From NCBI GenBank assembly GCA_002025645.1, contig CP018783.1:1798001-1862000 (forward strand): a stretch of DNA of 64,000 nt, given 5' to 3'. The notes below the pieces were generated by a model. The model saw only the letters and a program-made list of their open reading frames with translations, did no database searches and was not told where the DNA came from. The stretch's first letter is position 1. Each line of letters begins with the position of its first letter. This document shows, in pieces, positions 7,910-15,772 of this stretch. A program made the position numbers and the translations under genes. Source of the DNA: Curtobacterium pusillum. GTDB lineage: Bacteria > Actinomycetota > Actinomycetes > Actinomycetales > Microbacteriaceae.

Positions 7910-10298
7910 ACGCAACTCGCCCGTCGAGAACCCGGCGAAACTCGCGTGCGCCGATATTGGCCATTGCGGCGATCGATTCGACAGACCGACCCGCGATCGC
8001 TTCGTGGAGCCGTTGTCGGAACTTCGCCATCGCGAATGAAGCAGCCGAAGAAGTGTTGTCAGTGGGATGTGCAGCGTTGCTCTCGTCGGCGTTCCCGAGC
8101 CGCGCGTCCGGGTCCTCGGCGTGGAAGAGTTGAGCCAGAAGGTCGCGGCTTGCTCGAGTCGAGAGGTCGGCGGGGGTCCCTCGGTGCATCGCTCGTCGCT
8201 CCCGAGGGCATCGCGGGCATCCCTCGGTTCGCGCGCGGTTGAGAACCGTCTCTGTGAGACGGTGGCCCGCGGGGCAGACCCACGCCCGCTTGGTGTTTCC
8301 CGTCCTGGTCAGGATGGCTGGAGGATTTGCTGCGTCGTCCCAGTCGGCCGCGATTTGGGGGAAGCGAGTGAGGACATCGTTGAATCCGGGCAGCGTCTGC
8401 CGGTTGCTGCAGATGAGGCACGTGCCACGCTGAACGTGCTGGGCGACGGCCTGGCGAAAGGTGTGTCCGAGTGGACACAACCACCACACCTTCTTCCAAA
8501 CCGTCGTTGCGACATCCCCTGGCCGAAGGTCACCGTTGACAAATGGGTGCCATTCCCGCGCGACTTCTGGTTCGAGATCTGCGAGTGAGTTGATGCCTTC
8601 TTGGATGTATCGGTGGGCGCACCAGGGGCAGCCGTAACCGGACGTCCTGTTGTGCACCGAGGTAAGCCACTCGTGCCCGTGTTGGCACTGCCACCAGTAC
8701 TGCGTGTGAGTGTTCGGTGTGATCTGCGACGGCAAGCTTCCGGCGTTCTTCGTGGGATGCCACTCCGAAGCAACGTCCGGATTCGCAGTCGCGAGGTCGT
8801 TCTCTCCAGCGATGACTCGTTTGCCACTGCAAACAGGGCACAGTCCGACTGTCATCTTGTGCACCGGGAAGTCAAAGCTGTGACCTCGATCGCACTTCCA
8901 CCAGCACTTTTGCCCGCTGGCGCGTGTGATGGTGGAGGGGTCCGCGGTGTTCTTGTCGTAGTCCCAGAAGGCCATCAATTCGGGACGAAGGACATCGAGA
9001 CTGGTTTCGCCGGGGGCTGCACGTCTGCCGCTACAGATGGGGCAGCCACCTGGGTACCGCCGGACCGCGGCCTGCACTGTCGCCGTGTACGAGTGACCTT
9101 CCGGGCATCTCCAGTGGGCGAGCACACCAGAGACCCCAGTGACGCTCTCGGGTGTGCGCTCACCGTTTCGTTCCGCGTCCCATCGCGCTGCGACATCCGG
9201 GCTGAGGTCCGCCAGCGTGTTCGAACCCGGGTACGCCTGCTTTCGGGAGCACGCACCGCAGCCGGCATACGCTTCCTGGTAGTTAGAGCGAATCTGGGCG
9301 GCGGTCCGCGCCAGACGGTGTCCGTGGTTGCAGATCCAGTGCGGTCTTGGAGGGCGACGATCGGCGATCCTCCGGAGGAGCGGTTCGGCTGTCGGAGCGA
9401 GGGTGCGCAGTTCGAAATCTTCCAGCGGCGCGGCTGCGCACGTTCGAAGTTGCGCGTTGTACTGCTCGAACGGCTCGGCTGGCTCTCCTCGGGCGGGCGC
9501 ACTCACGGCCGGCATATGTTGATCGGCAATCGCGAGAGGCGCACGGACCCCGAGCAAGTCTGCACGGTAGAGAGCGGTCGGACGAAGCAGCAACCAGACG
9601 CCGTCAGTGACCGGAGCCGATTCGCTCACGCCTGCGGACCGGACGAAGTCATCGAGCTCCTTGTAACGTTTCGCGTTCGACACGGTTGGATCCGTGATCA
9701 CTGCAAGACGCCCTTCGTTGACGAGCGTCGCCCAGATCGTGACAGCGATGTGAAAAAGTTCGGCATCGCTTCGATGATCGGCGACGAGACCGTTCCATCG
9801 CTGAAGCAGGTCAAGCAGTTCAGCGGTGACCGGTTGGCTGATCTGCCCTCGACGGCGCATCCGGCGCCATTTGAGCTGCGCTGCGACGATGGGCGCAGAG
9901 ACGCGGGTTTGCCTCTCGGGACTTGCCCCTTGTCCGATCCATCGGTGATGCCGCACGCAGACAAAGTCAGCGTCATGTGCCACCTGTCTGATGGTGGAAC
10001 CGCGAGCGCAGTCGACACACGCGTATCGGTCGTCGACCCCGAGGAAGCATCGCGCACAAGAGCCGCCGCCCGCGTGGCGCAGGGTTTGACCTGCGAAGCG
10101 CTCTCCACGACCGAGCGTGACGCCTCCAAGCCGTTCCAGCTCCGCGCGTCGGCGAGCCGGGTCTGCCCCAATCAGGCGAAGGGTCTTGGTGACTCGGCTC
10201 GCCCCTTTCGCCGAGATGTGGTTCGCCGCGAGGAGTCGCGCGCTGAAGCTCGCATCGGTCTCAAGATGGGCGGGTCGAACGTGAATGGGCAGAGTCAT
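7839..10298 (-). CDS. tniQ: TniQ/TnsD-like target-selection protein with zinc ribbons and HTH
   Basis: This 819-residue protein is the fourth gene of a Tn7-like module. Residues 1-150 resemble TniQ: the pair CARC...CVDC is followed by FVCVRHHRW, a zinc-binding core used by TnsD/TniQ to link the target site to the TnsC ATPase. Residues about 325-690 hold five or six probable zinc-ribbon repeats of the W-C-GH...CP-C type (DUF4379-like). Residues about 755-819 form an HTH like the 6735-7025 product. Repeated zinc ribbons plus HTH suggest recognition of a long DNA site (inference). The ATG at 10298 follows GAGGGAGAGG and lies inside the end of tniB. This is far longer than plain TniQ, nearer TnsD plus extra modules. 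Confidence 0.8.
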   Translation of the reverse strand: MTLPIHVRPAHLETDASFSARLLAANHISAKGASRVTKTLRLIGADPARRRAELERLGGVTLGRGERFAGQTLRHAGGGSCARCFLGVDDRYACVDCARGSTIRQVAHDADFVCVRHHRWIGQGASPERQTRVSAPIVAAQLKWRRMRRRGQISQPVTAELLDLLQRWNGLVADHRSDAELFHIAVTIWATLVNEGRLAVITDPTVSNAKRYKELDDFVRSAGVSESAPVTDGVWLLLRPTALYRADLLGVRAPLAIADQHMPAVSAPARGEPAEPFEQYNAQLRTCAAAPLEDFELRTLAPTAEPLLRRIADRRPPRPHWICNHGHRLARTAAQIRSNYQEAYAGCGACSRKQAYPGSNTLADLSPDVAARWDAERNGERTPESVTGVSGVLAHWRCPEGHSYTATVQAAVRRYPGGCPICSGRRAAPGETSLDVLRPELMAFWDYDKNTADPSTITRASGQKCWWKCDRGHSFDFPVHKMTVGLCPVCSGKRVIAGENDLATANPDVASEWHPTKNAGSLPSQITPNTHTQYWWQCQHGHEWLTSVHNRTSGYGCPWCAHRYIQEGINSLADLEPEVAREWHPFVNGDLRPGDVATTVWKKVWWLCPLGHTFRQAVAQHVQRGTCLICSNRQTLPGFNDVLTRFPQIAADWDDAANPPAILTRTGNTKRAWVCPAGHRLTETVLNRARTEGCPRCPRERRAMHRGTPADLSTRASRDLLAQLFHAEDPDARLGNADESNAAHPTDNTSSAASFAMAKFRQRLHEAIAGRSVESIAAMANIGAREFRRVLDGRVAFNLVVVGRLQIVLSEDLWQDLES

Positions 10299-11376
10299 GG
10301 CCTCTCCCTCTCGTTGTGCGTTGCTTCGGGTTGGGTTGCGCGGTAACCATGGGGTCATCAAGTGGCAGCGGCGAGTCGTCCTCCACGCCGAGGGGAACGG
10401 AGATTGCCTCGAGCAAGTCGTCCGTGAGCACCTCTTCCTCAGGACGGATTCCAGACATGATGAGGCGCTTCGCAGCCGTGTTGAGCACGTGCGCGACCGC
10501 CCCCAGCGACCCTTTCGTCCGGTTGTAAAGGCGTGCTGCGTCGACGTCCGATTCCCCAAAGAGGCAGCCGTTCGCAACGACAGACGCGACAACGTCAGCC
10601 CAGGCCTGACGTTCCGAAGGACCGGAGTCGGAAAACAGCCGCATGATTTGGCGACTGTTCCGACCTACAAGCTGCTGACCGAGAGCCCCTGCGAGGAGCC
10701 CGCTGGATTCGATACCGATGCCCGAGAATACGAAGGTGGCTGGTATCTCGTCCGTGATTGCCTTGAGCAGGTCGGCCGTCGTGACGCTGTTGACATTGTC
10801 GGCTGACATGCGATGCACTTCGTCGACGATCACGAGCCTCACCCTCACGTCAGCCATGACCGGCGCGACCATGACAGAAAGGTCTTCGAGTGACGCCCGC
10901 CCACCAGGCTCCAATCCGAGAGCCGCAGCAATCGCCAGCAGAAGGCCCCGCGGCGTCGCATACTTCGGTGCGCGGATATAAAGGATAGGTAGGTATCCAC
11001 ATTCTCGCCATTCGGGGAACCCGCGACTGACACGCCTGAGCATTGATGTCATCACCGCAACGCAGGCGGAAGTCTTGCCCGATGTTGATGGGCCGGAGAT
11101 GAGTACGCCTTGCCGGCCCCACGGCTTGCCGTAGTTATCGATGGAGGCGTCCCAAACCATTTTCCAGAAATCCGTGATTGCCGATGTCGAGACGATCGCG
11201 TTTGCGATGAACTGCAGGCGACGTTCGTTGAAGAGATCGCGCTCCGCCTCAGACATCCGCCTGTACGCCCGCACGGTCGGCATCTCGAAACTCACGGAGC
11301 GCCTTGAAAGATAGTCCAGGAGCTGACGAGCCTTCCCGAGGTCCATTGGCTCCTCATCGCGAAACAGATTGATCAT
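10261..11376 (-). CDS. tniB: TniB/TnsC-like AAA+ transposition ATPase
   Basis: This 371-residue AAA+ regulator couples target choice to the transposase. Walker A is GPSTSGKT at residues 95-102, Walker B is VIVDE at 182-186 followed by HRM, and a sensor-like TFVFSGIG segment lies near 213. The last 30 residues are polar and probably disordered. The start overlaps the tniA stop as TAATG, so translation is coupled. Its own end overlaps tniQ by 38 bases. Proteins of this family form filaments on DNA and recruit the DDE transposase to sites marked by TniQ. Confidence 0.9.
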   Translation of the reverse strand: MINLFRDEEPMDLGKARQLLDYLSRRSVSFEMPTVRAYRRMSEAERDLFNERRLQFIANAIVSTSAITDFWKMVWDASIDNYGKPWGRQGVLISGPSTSGKTSACVAVMTSMLRRVSRGFPEWRECGYLPILYIRAPKYATPRGLLLAIAAALGLEPGGRASLEDLSVMVAPVMADVRVRLVIVDEVHRMSADNVNSVTTADLLKAITDEIPATFVFSGIGIESSGLLAGALGQQLVGRNSRQIMRLFSDSGPSERQAWADVVASVVANGCLFGESDVDAARLYNRTKGSLGAVAHVLNTAAKRLIMSGIRPEEEVLTDDLLEAISVPLGVEDDSPLPLDDPMVTAQPNPKQRTTRGRGHDSAHSRSTRPS

Positions 11377-13373
11377 TAATCCTCTTCCGGATCGAAGTTG
11401 CCGAGCAAGCGCCCACGTGTCGACGGGGGACGTTTGGCACCTTGGGACGGCTGCTGAGTATCTACATCGCTGAGATCTGGAACTCCGGAACTCGCACGCT
11501 GCTGCAGATTAAAATGGCGTCGTGATTCGTCACGAGCGGCGTCCTTCATATTTTGCTGAGTATGAGCGAGCGTTTGACGGACCAGGCGTCCCTGCAGATG
11601 TTTGGACGGCGCGCCGATCTCTCGCTGGATTCGTGCCGACTCTCGACGGAATGCGGGCATGAGCGGCATCATTTCCTCATGCTCGCCGACCGCGGTGCAC
11701 GTGATGAACTCGTCAGAATGCGGTTTCTCCAACCAGATGGTCGAGAAGTCGTAGGGATCCCACCGCACCCCAAATTGCCCTTTATCGGCCTTCACTCCTG
11801 AAGACATGTTCCGCATCGCTACGAGCTCATCAGCAACGTACCAACGGCCGTTGCACTCAATGCCCTTCGGGTGGATCGATCTGGTCTTGCGCGGCATGAG
11901 CCTGATGTACTCCTCTCGCGTGAAGGCCATCGGGATAGCTTCACAGGCGGGCATCATCGCCCAGTACATAGAATTCGGCGAGTGTTGTTCACCTGGCCTG
12001 GAAGGATTTCTCAGACCCCCGTGTGGCCGACTCTGATAGACAACCATCGCCCACAAGTCGAAGGCTTCAATCAGCTCGTCAATGCGCAAGAGCGGCTCGT
12101 TTCGCCAGTCGGTACCCCGTTCTTGCGTGTTGCGACCCAGGTAGCCGGGCAAGTATTGAGCCCAGCCGGTCTCGACTGATTCCCAGAATCGTTCGCTAAT
12201 ACCGTTGTCCGGTGGCGTGCCTGGCGCTGCGAACGTTAGACTCACTCCGAGTTCGCGACAGGCGGACTTGAATACTTGGCCGGCGTAATCGGGGCCGTTG
12301 TCGCAGAAAATCCGGTCTGGAACAATGAACGGAAAGATGTCCTGAAGCCGTCTGATTTTCTCAGGGGTTAGCCCCTCGGTCCAGGGACCGAGATCAAGAT
12401 CTTCCGGGTTGAGACGTCGTCGGACATGTTGCCGCCCCATCACTCGTGCCAGAAGAATTGCGTGATCAACGCCCTTTGCGGCGGTGAGTACGGCTGATGA
12501 ACCCAGGTATGATCGCGTGCACTTATCCAGCATGACAGTGAGGCGGAGCCGGACTGGATTTCCTTGGAAATCGAAGGCCATGATATCGAACGGGGTGGTG
12601 TCTATGTGCACCTCACTACCCGGCGCTACCGCTATCCGAGGCTGGAACGTTCGTTCAGCAACCTTGTCGCGAGTGCGACGATTGTGCGCGTCGTCGAAGA
12701 CGATATTGCCCTTATCGATGGCTCTCTGCCAGTTTCGCAGGGTCCCATCTTCCGGAATCTCTACGACGAGTCCGGGAAACTTTTCTCGCAGTTCGTGCTC
12801 AACGCGATCTCGTAGTCGAAGATAGGTGCCGGTGGTTTGACCGGTTTCGCGTCTGCTCACCTTTCGGAGTACTTCCACGATTTGCCAGGGTGCGTTCTCG
12901 AGAGCGCTGCGTTCTCTGATCCAACGCTCGTCGATGAGCCCGGCGAGCCCGAGCCGCCTGTAGTTGCTCATCCAGCGGTAGAACGTGGCCCGAGATACCT
13001 TCCAGCCGGCTTCCTGCAACACCGCAACTTTCGCGCTGACGCGATCCTCTTGATTGCGATGGATGGCGTACTTCGGATCATTGCTCCTTCCTGCAGGTGC
13101 TTCGCCTGTGAGTACCTCGTGGATATGTGACTCGCGATCTCGAACCACGGCAAGCTGCCATTTCATTAGCAGATCGAGGTCTGCTGGTTCGATGACGAGT
13201 TGTTTCGTCATCACCACCATCCGCTCCGGCAGAGCGAACAAGGCGATCACTTCGGTGACGCCCGTTTGCTCGTTGCGGACCTTCACCGCCGAGCCTTGCC
13301 GGCTCTCCACCCAGTGAATTCCGGTATCGAGTTCAATCGATTCACCGACGTGGATGTAATTGTCGCGACTCAT
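11376..13373 (-). CDS. tniA: TniA/TnsB-like DDE transposase
   Basis: This 665-residue transposase joins the element's 3' ends to target DNA. An N-terminal DNA-binding part contains the HTH region WKVSRATFYRWMSNYRRLGLAGL (about 124-146). The catalytic core shows D258 in HIDTT, D358 in FCDNGPDY and E394 in GISERFW, a textbook DD(35)E spacing. A Mu-type barrel and a polar tail follow. The ATG at 13373 overlaps the tnsA stop as ATGA; a TTG 15 bases upstream is less likely. Base composition is clearly more AT-rich than the chromosomal flanks. Confidence 0.93.
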   Translation of the reverse strand: MSRDNYIHVGESIELDTGIHWVESRQGSAVKVRNEQTGVTEVIALFALPERMVVMTKQLVIEPADLDLLMKWQLAVVRDRESHIHEVLTGEAPAGRSNDPKYAIHRNQEDRVSAKVAVLQEAGWKVSRATFYRWMSNYRRLGLAGLIDERWIRERSALENAPWQIVEVLRKVSRRETGQTTGTYLRLRDRVEHELREKFPGLVVEIPEDGTLRNWQRAIDKGNIVFDDAHNRRTRDKVAERTFQPRIAVAPGSEVHIDTTPFDIMAFDFQGNPVRLRLTVMLDKCTRSYLGSSAVLTAAKGVDHAILLARVMGRQHVRRRLNPEDLDLGPWTEGLTPEKIRRLQDIFPFIVPDRIFCDNGPDYAGQVFKSACRELGVSLTFAAPGTPPDNGISERFWESVETGWAQYLPGYLGRNTQERGTDWRNEPLLRIDELIEAFDLWAMVVYQSRPHGGLRNPSRPGEQHSPNSMYWAMMPACEAIPMAFTREEYIRLMPRKTRSIHPKGIECNGRWYVADELVAMRNMSSGVKADKGQFGVRWDPYDFSTIWLEKPHSDEFITCTAVGEHEEMMPLMPAFRRESARIQREIGAPSKHLQGRLVRQTLAHTQQNMKDAARDESRRHFNLQQRASSGVPDLSDVDTQQPSQGAKRPPSTRGRLLGNFDPEED

Positions 13374-14116
13374 ACCGTCGCCAGCCAAATCGCGGTATTC
13401 TCGGTGATACGTGCTGCCTCATCGAACCTTATTTCGCGCTTCCAGGCAAGGTGCCACAACGCTGGCATAAGGTATGCGTCCGTCTTTCGTGCAGCCGCGA
13501 TGAATTCGCGCACTAGTGCGCCATGCGCAGCCATTGTGACGATGTACCTGTGGATCCTCGCGGTTGGCGCGTTTCTCGAGTGGCGATAACGGGCAAGGAA
13601 CTCGAGGTTGAAGACAACGATTGGGGGCAAGCCATCGAAGACTTCAAATCGCCAGCCGACCTCTGCACAGACTGCGCGACACGCGGCGAACTGCGCCTCC
13701 ACGTCCGCATCCATGCGCTCTGAGGGCTTGACGTTATAGACCACCTGGTCGCCGTCTCCGTGTACGTACAGCGCATCCGGGTAATGCCCAAGTCCGTTGC
13801 CGAAGCCCATGTACATAGGCTGGGCAGCTATTGCCCGCACCGGTGTGGAATAGTCAAGCCACATATAGGCGGTGTATTCGAACATGACTTCATAGGCCAC
13901 CATTTGCCCGGTCTGAGCGAAAAAGTATTCCCCACTATGATGCGGATTCTTCGGGTAGCTCACGAACTCTCTGGCGGGTTGTGCGTTGAAGAGCTGCATA
14001 CCGAGGAGATTTGAATTCGCGGCATGACGTTGAGCACGCCCGTACTGGTCGGTCCAGGAGATGACTGGCGACACATGCCGCGAGGATAGCGCCAGGGATT
14101 GCTTTGGCACAGGCAT
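13370..14116 (-). CDS. tnsA: TnsA-like endonuclease
   Basis: This 248-residue protein is encoded first in the transposition operon. In Tn7, TnsA cuts the 5' ends so that the element leaves by cut-and-paste. The order E76 or E80 (EVMFEYTAYMW), D114 (HYPDALY) and K130 (VVYNVKP) matches the Tn7 TnsA catalytic spacing, although Asn stands two before the lysine where Gln or Glu is usual. GGGAGGAG eight bases upstream selects the ATG at 14116 over a TTG at 14182. TnsA marks this as Tn7-like rather than Tn5053-like, so simple-insert transposition is expected. Confidence 0.85.
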   Translation of the reverse strand: MPVPKQSLALSSRHVSPVISWTDQYGRAQRHAANSNLLGMQLFNAQPAREFVSYPKNPHHSGEYFFAQTGQMVAYEVMFEYTAYMWLDYSTPVRAIAAQPMYMGFGNGLGHYPDALYVHGDGDQVVYNVKPSERMDADVEAQFAACRAVCAEVGWRFEVFDGLPPIVVFNLEFLARYRHSRNAPTARIHRYIVTMAAHGALVREFIAAARKTDAYLMPALWHLAWKREIRFDEAARITENTAIWLATV

Positions 14117-14303
14117 TTGCAGCTCCTCCCGATCCCGCAGGGGCGGGACTAGGGGGATGGTGCGCTCAGGTTCGCGCTCCAACCAATTCGCACAGCGAAT
14201 TTACAGAAAGCTTTTCGGAACCGATATTTCGGAGTATGAAATAACGCCTGGATCTATCACGCACGTGGTCAGGGTGAAATGTAGGCCGTTGTTGAAAAGG
14301 GCC

Positions 14304-14326
14304 AACTGATCTGAAACATTTCAGTT
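14304..14326. promoter_or_regulatory. Operator-like palindrome upstream of tnsA
   Basis: CTGAAA-CA-TTTCAG (14311-14324) is a perfect 14-base palindrome set between outer arms AACTGA and TCAGTT. It lies about 190 bases upstream of tnsA. A site for the island's HTH protein or for host repression is plausible. Confidence 0.4.
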
Positions 14327-14370
14327 CGGCCGGGGTACGTCACCGAGCACAGACGACACCCCGCCCCGGG

Positions 14371-14430
14371 GCAGTCTGCCCCCGAGCGTGCGCGTCTGCC
14401 CACTAGTACGTTCGACTGCCCCGCTCAGAA
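14371..14430. repeat. Three 20-bp phased CTGCC repeats, candidate transposase sites
   Basis: CTGCC begins at 14376, 14396 and 14416, exactly 20 bases apart, each preceded by a purine/pyrimidine-T or A step (GTCTGCC, GTCTGCC, GACTGCC). A further TCTGCCC lies at 14507. TnsB-type transposases bind arrays of ~20-bp sites at the element ends, so this may be part of the right end. No matching left-end array was found. Confidence 0.4.
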
Positions 14431-14728
14431 ATGGCAGCTCCCTCGGAGTGAGCCACTCTGGCGCAAACGAGCATCACTGCGCCGCAGGCGTCATAGAGGC
14501 GACCTATCTGCCCGGTGGGCTATGGGCGGCAGTCGGAGCCCACTTCGCTGAACTGCCGCGACGGGCGATTGCGGAGCGGCCATGGAACGGTCAGAGCGAG
14601 CCCTGTTAGCAGAATCCGCATGCCTCCGCGTGGCCTACCTTCCCTCAGCCGATTGGGGCGGTGGCTGCCTGCCCGCGGGCTGGTCTTCCTAGTCGATGGC
14701 CAGCGTTCGCCACGATGGATCCCGACGT

Positions 14729-15772
14729 TCACAGGTGATGATTGATCAGTGCGCGTGTGATTTGCTCTCCCCGCACGGATAACGCCTCGAGCGCGCTCGC
14801 CGGCATCGCGGAGAAGTTTGTCCCGTAGGCCGATATTGGGTCTCGCGGGATGAGGCCAGCTATCGAAGGGAGGCGGTCGTCGGAGGAGCCGAGGTACACG
14901 TGGACCAGTGGGACGCTGGTCGTCGCGTGGAGTCGCGACCGGGTCCCGTCCTGGACACGACCATGCGATATCTCGAACGTCTGCTTCGTGCGCCTAAGCC
15001 AGTGCGTCGCCGGTGTTCGGAGGAACCGTCCACGACCCGCGTCGACGACGATCAATGCGTCGAGGTCGTAGACATGACTCGTGTGCTCGTTCGATCGCCC
15101 GGGCAGCAGCGGCGTCACCCCGAGGTTGTCATACACCCCACCATCCGTCATGGCGGTGTGAGTGAAGTGCCGACTACCGTCGGAGCGCTCAAATTGGTAC
15201 TGCCGCACCAGCGGCGGAAGTAGCAACGGGAACGCAGCGGATGCGGCCGCAGCATCTGCCACGGGGCCCGCATCCACGATTCGCCCCAGGGGGCTGCTTG
15301 AGCTCACTTGGCTGCCAAATCTGACCGCGTTACCGTTCGACAAATCCGTCGCGGACAACACCACCGCAAGATCCGGGTACGTCACTGCCGATAGCGGAAC
15401 GTCGAGACCCCGATTCGCGAGTGCAGCGACTAACGCCTCAGTTCGACTGAATGTACGCGGACTTCCTACCGTGACAGCGCGAACTGCAGAAGTCAGCGAT
15501 CGAATCGCGGCCCGAGGCGAAAGGGCGCGTCGGGTGAGTTCGAGTTGCAGCCCTGTACGGAGCAGCGTTCGAGTGCTGAGATCGAACTCTCCGAAGTCCT
15601 CTGCCCCGTACGCCCAGAGCGCTGACAGGATCGCCCCGCCGCTGATTCCCGAGACGACACGAACAGATGAGAGCAGGTCTCGATCGTGCATCGCACGAAG
15701 TGCGCCGAGCCCGAACGCTACAGCCCGGAACCCTCCACCAGACAGGGCGAGACCGATCCGGGGGCTGCTCAT
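14729..15772 (-). CDS. Patatin-like phospholipase (CapV-like)
   Basis: This 347-residue protein is a patatin lipase with an intact Ser-Asp dyad. The oxyanion loop SGGGFRA is at residues 11-17, nucleophile Ser44 is in SGISGG, and Asp210 is in DGGVYDNLG. Patatins hydrolyse membrane phospholipids; in CBASS, CapV-type patatins destroy the membrane of phage-infected cells after nucleotide signalling. There is no signal peptide or membrane helix. Its ATG overlaps the E2-E1-JAB stop (ATGA), so it is the third, coupled gene of a defence-like operon and the likely effector (inference). No CD-NTase gene is nearby, so any trigger would have to differ from classic CBASS. Confidence 0.87.
   Translation of the reverse strand: MSSPRIGLALSGGGFRAVAFGLGALRAMHDRDLLSSVRVVSGISGGAILSALWAYGAEDFGEFDLSTRTLLRTGLQLELTRRALSPRAAIRSLTSAVRAVTVGSPRTFSRTEALVAALANRGLDVPLSAVTYPDLAVVLSATDLSNGNAVRFGSQVSSSSPLGRIVDAGPVADAAAASAAFPLLLPPLVRQYQFERSDGSRHFTHTAMTDGGVYDNLGVTPLLPGRSNEHTSHVYDLDALIVVDAGRGRFLRTPATHWLRRTKQTFEISHGRVQDGTRSRLHATTSVPLVHVYLGSSDDRLPSIAGLIPRDPISAYGTNFSAMPASALEALSVRGEQITRALINHHL

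Larger units (their letters stand above)
14117..14728. other. Noncoding right flank of the transposition genes
   Basis: These 612 bases between tnsA and the patatin gene show no convincing gene. They hold the likely tnsA promoter (AT-rich 14183-14260), a palindrome at 14304-14326 and, further out, a phased CTGCC series. In Tn7-like elements the end next to tnsA is the right end, so a transposon terminus is expected here. Its exact border was not found. Confidence 0.5.

Noticed and set aside
10299..10592. N-terminal extension of TniQ
   Set aside because: The upstream open frame has no ribosome-binding site and no TniQ-like sequence; the ATG at 10298 follows a strong purine-rich site.
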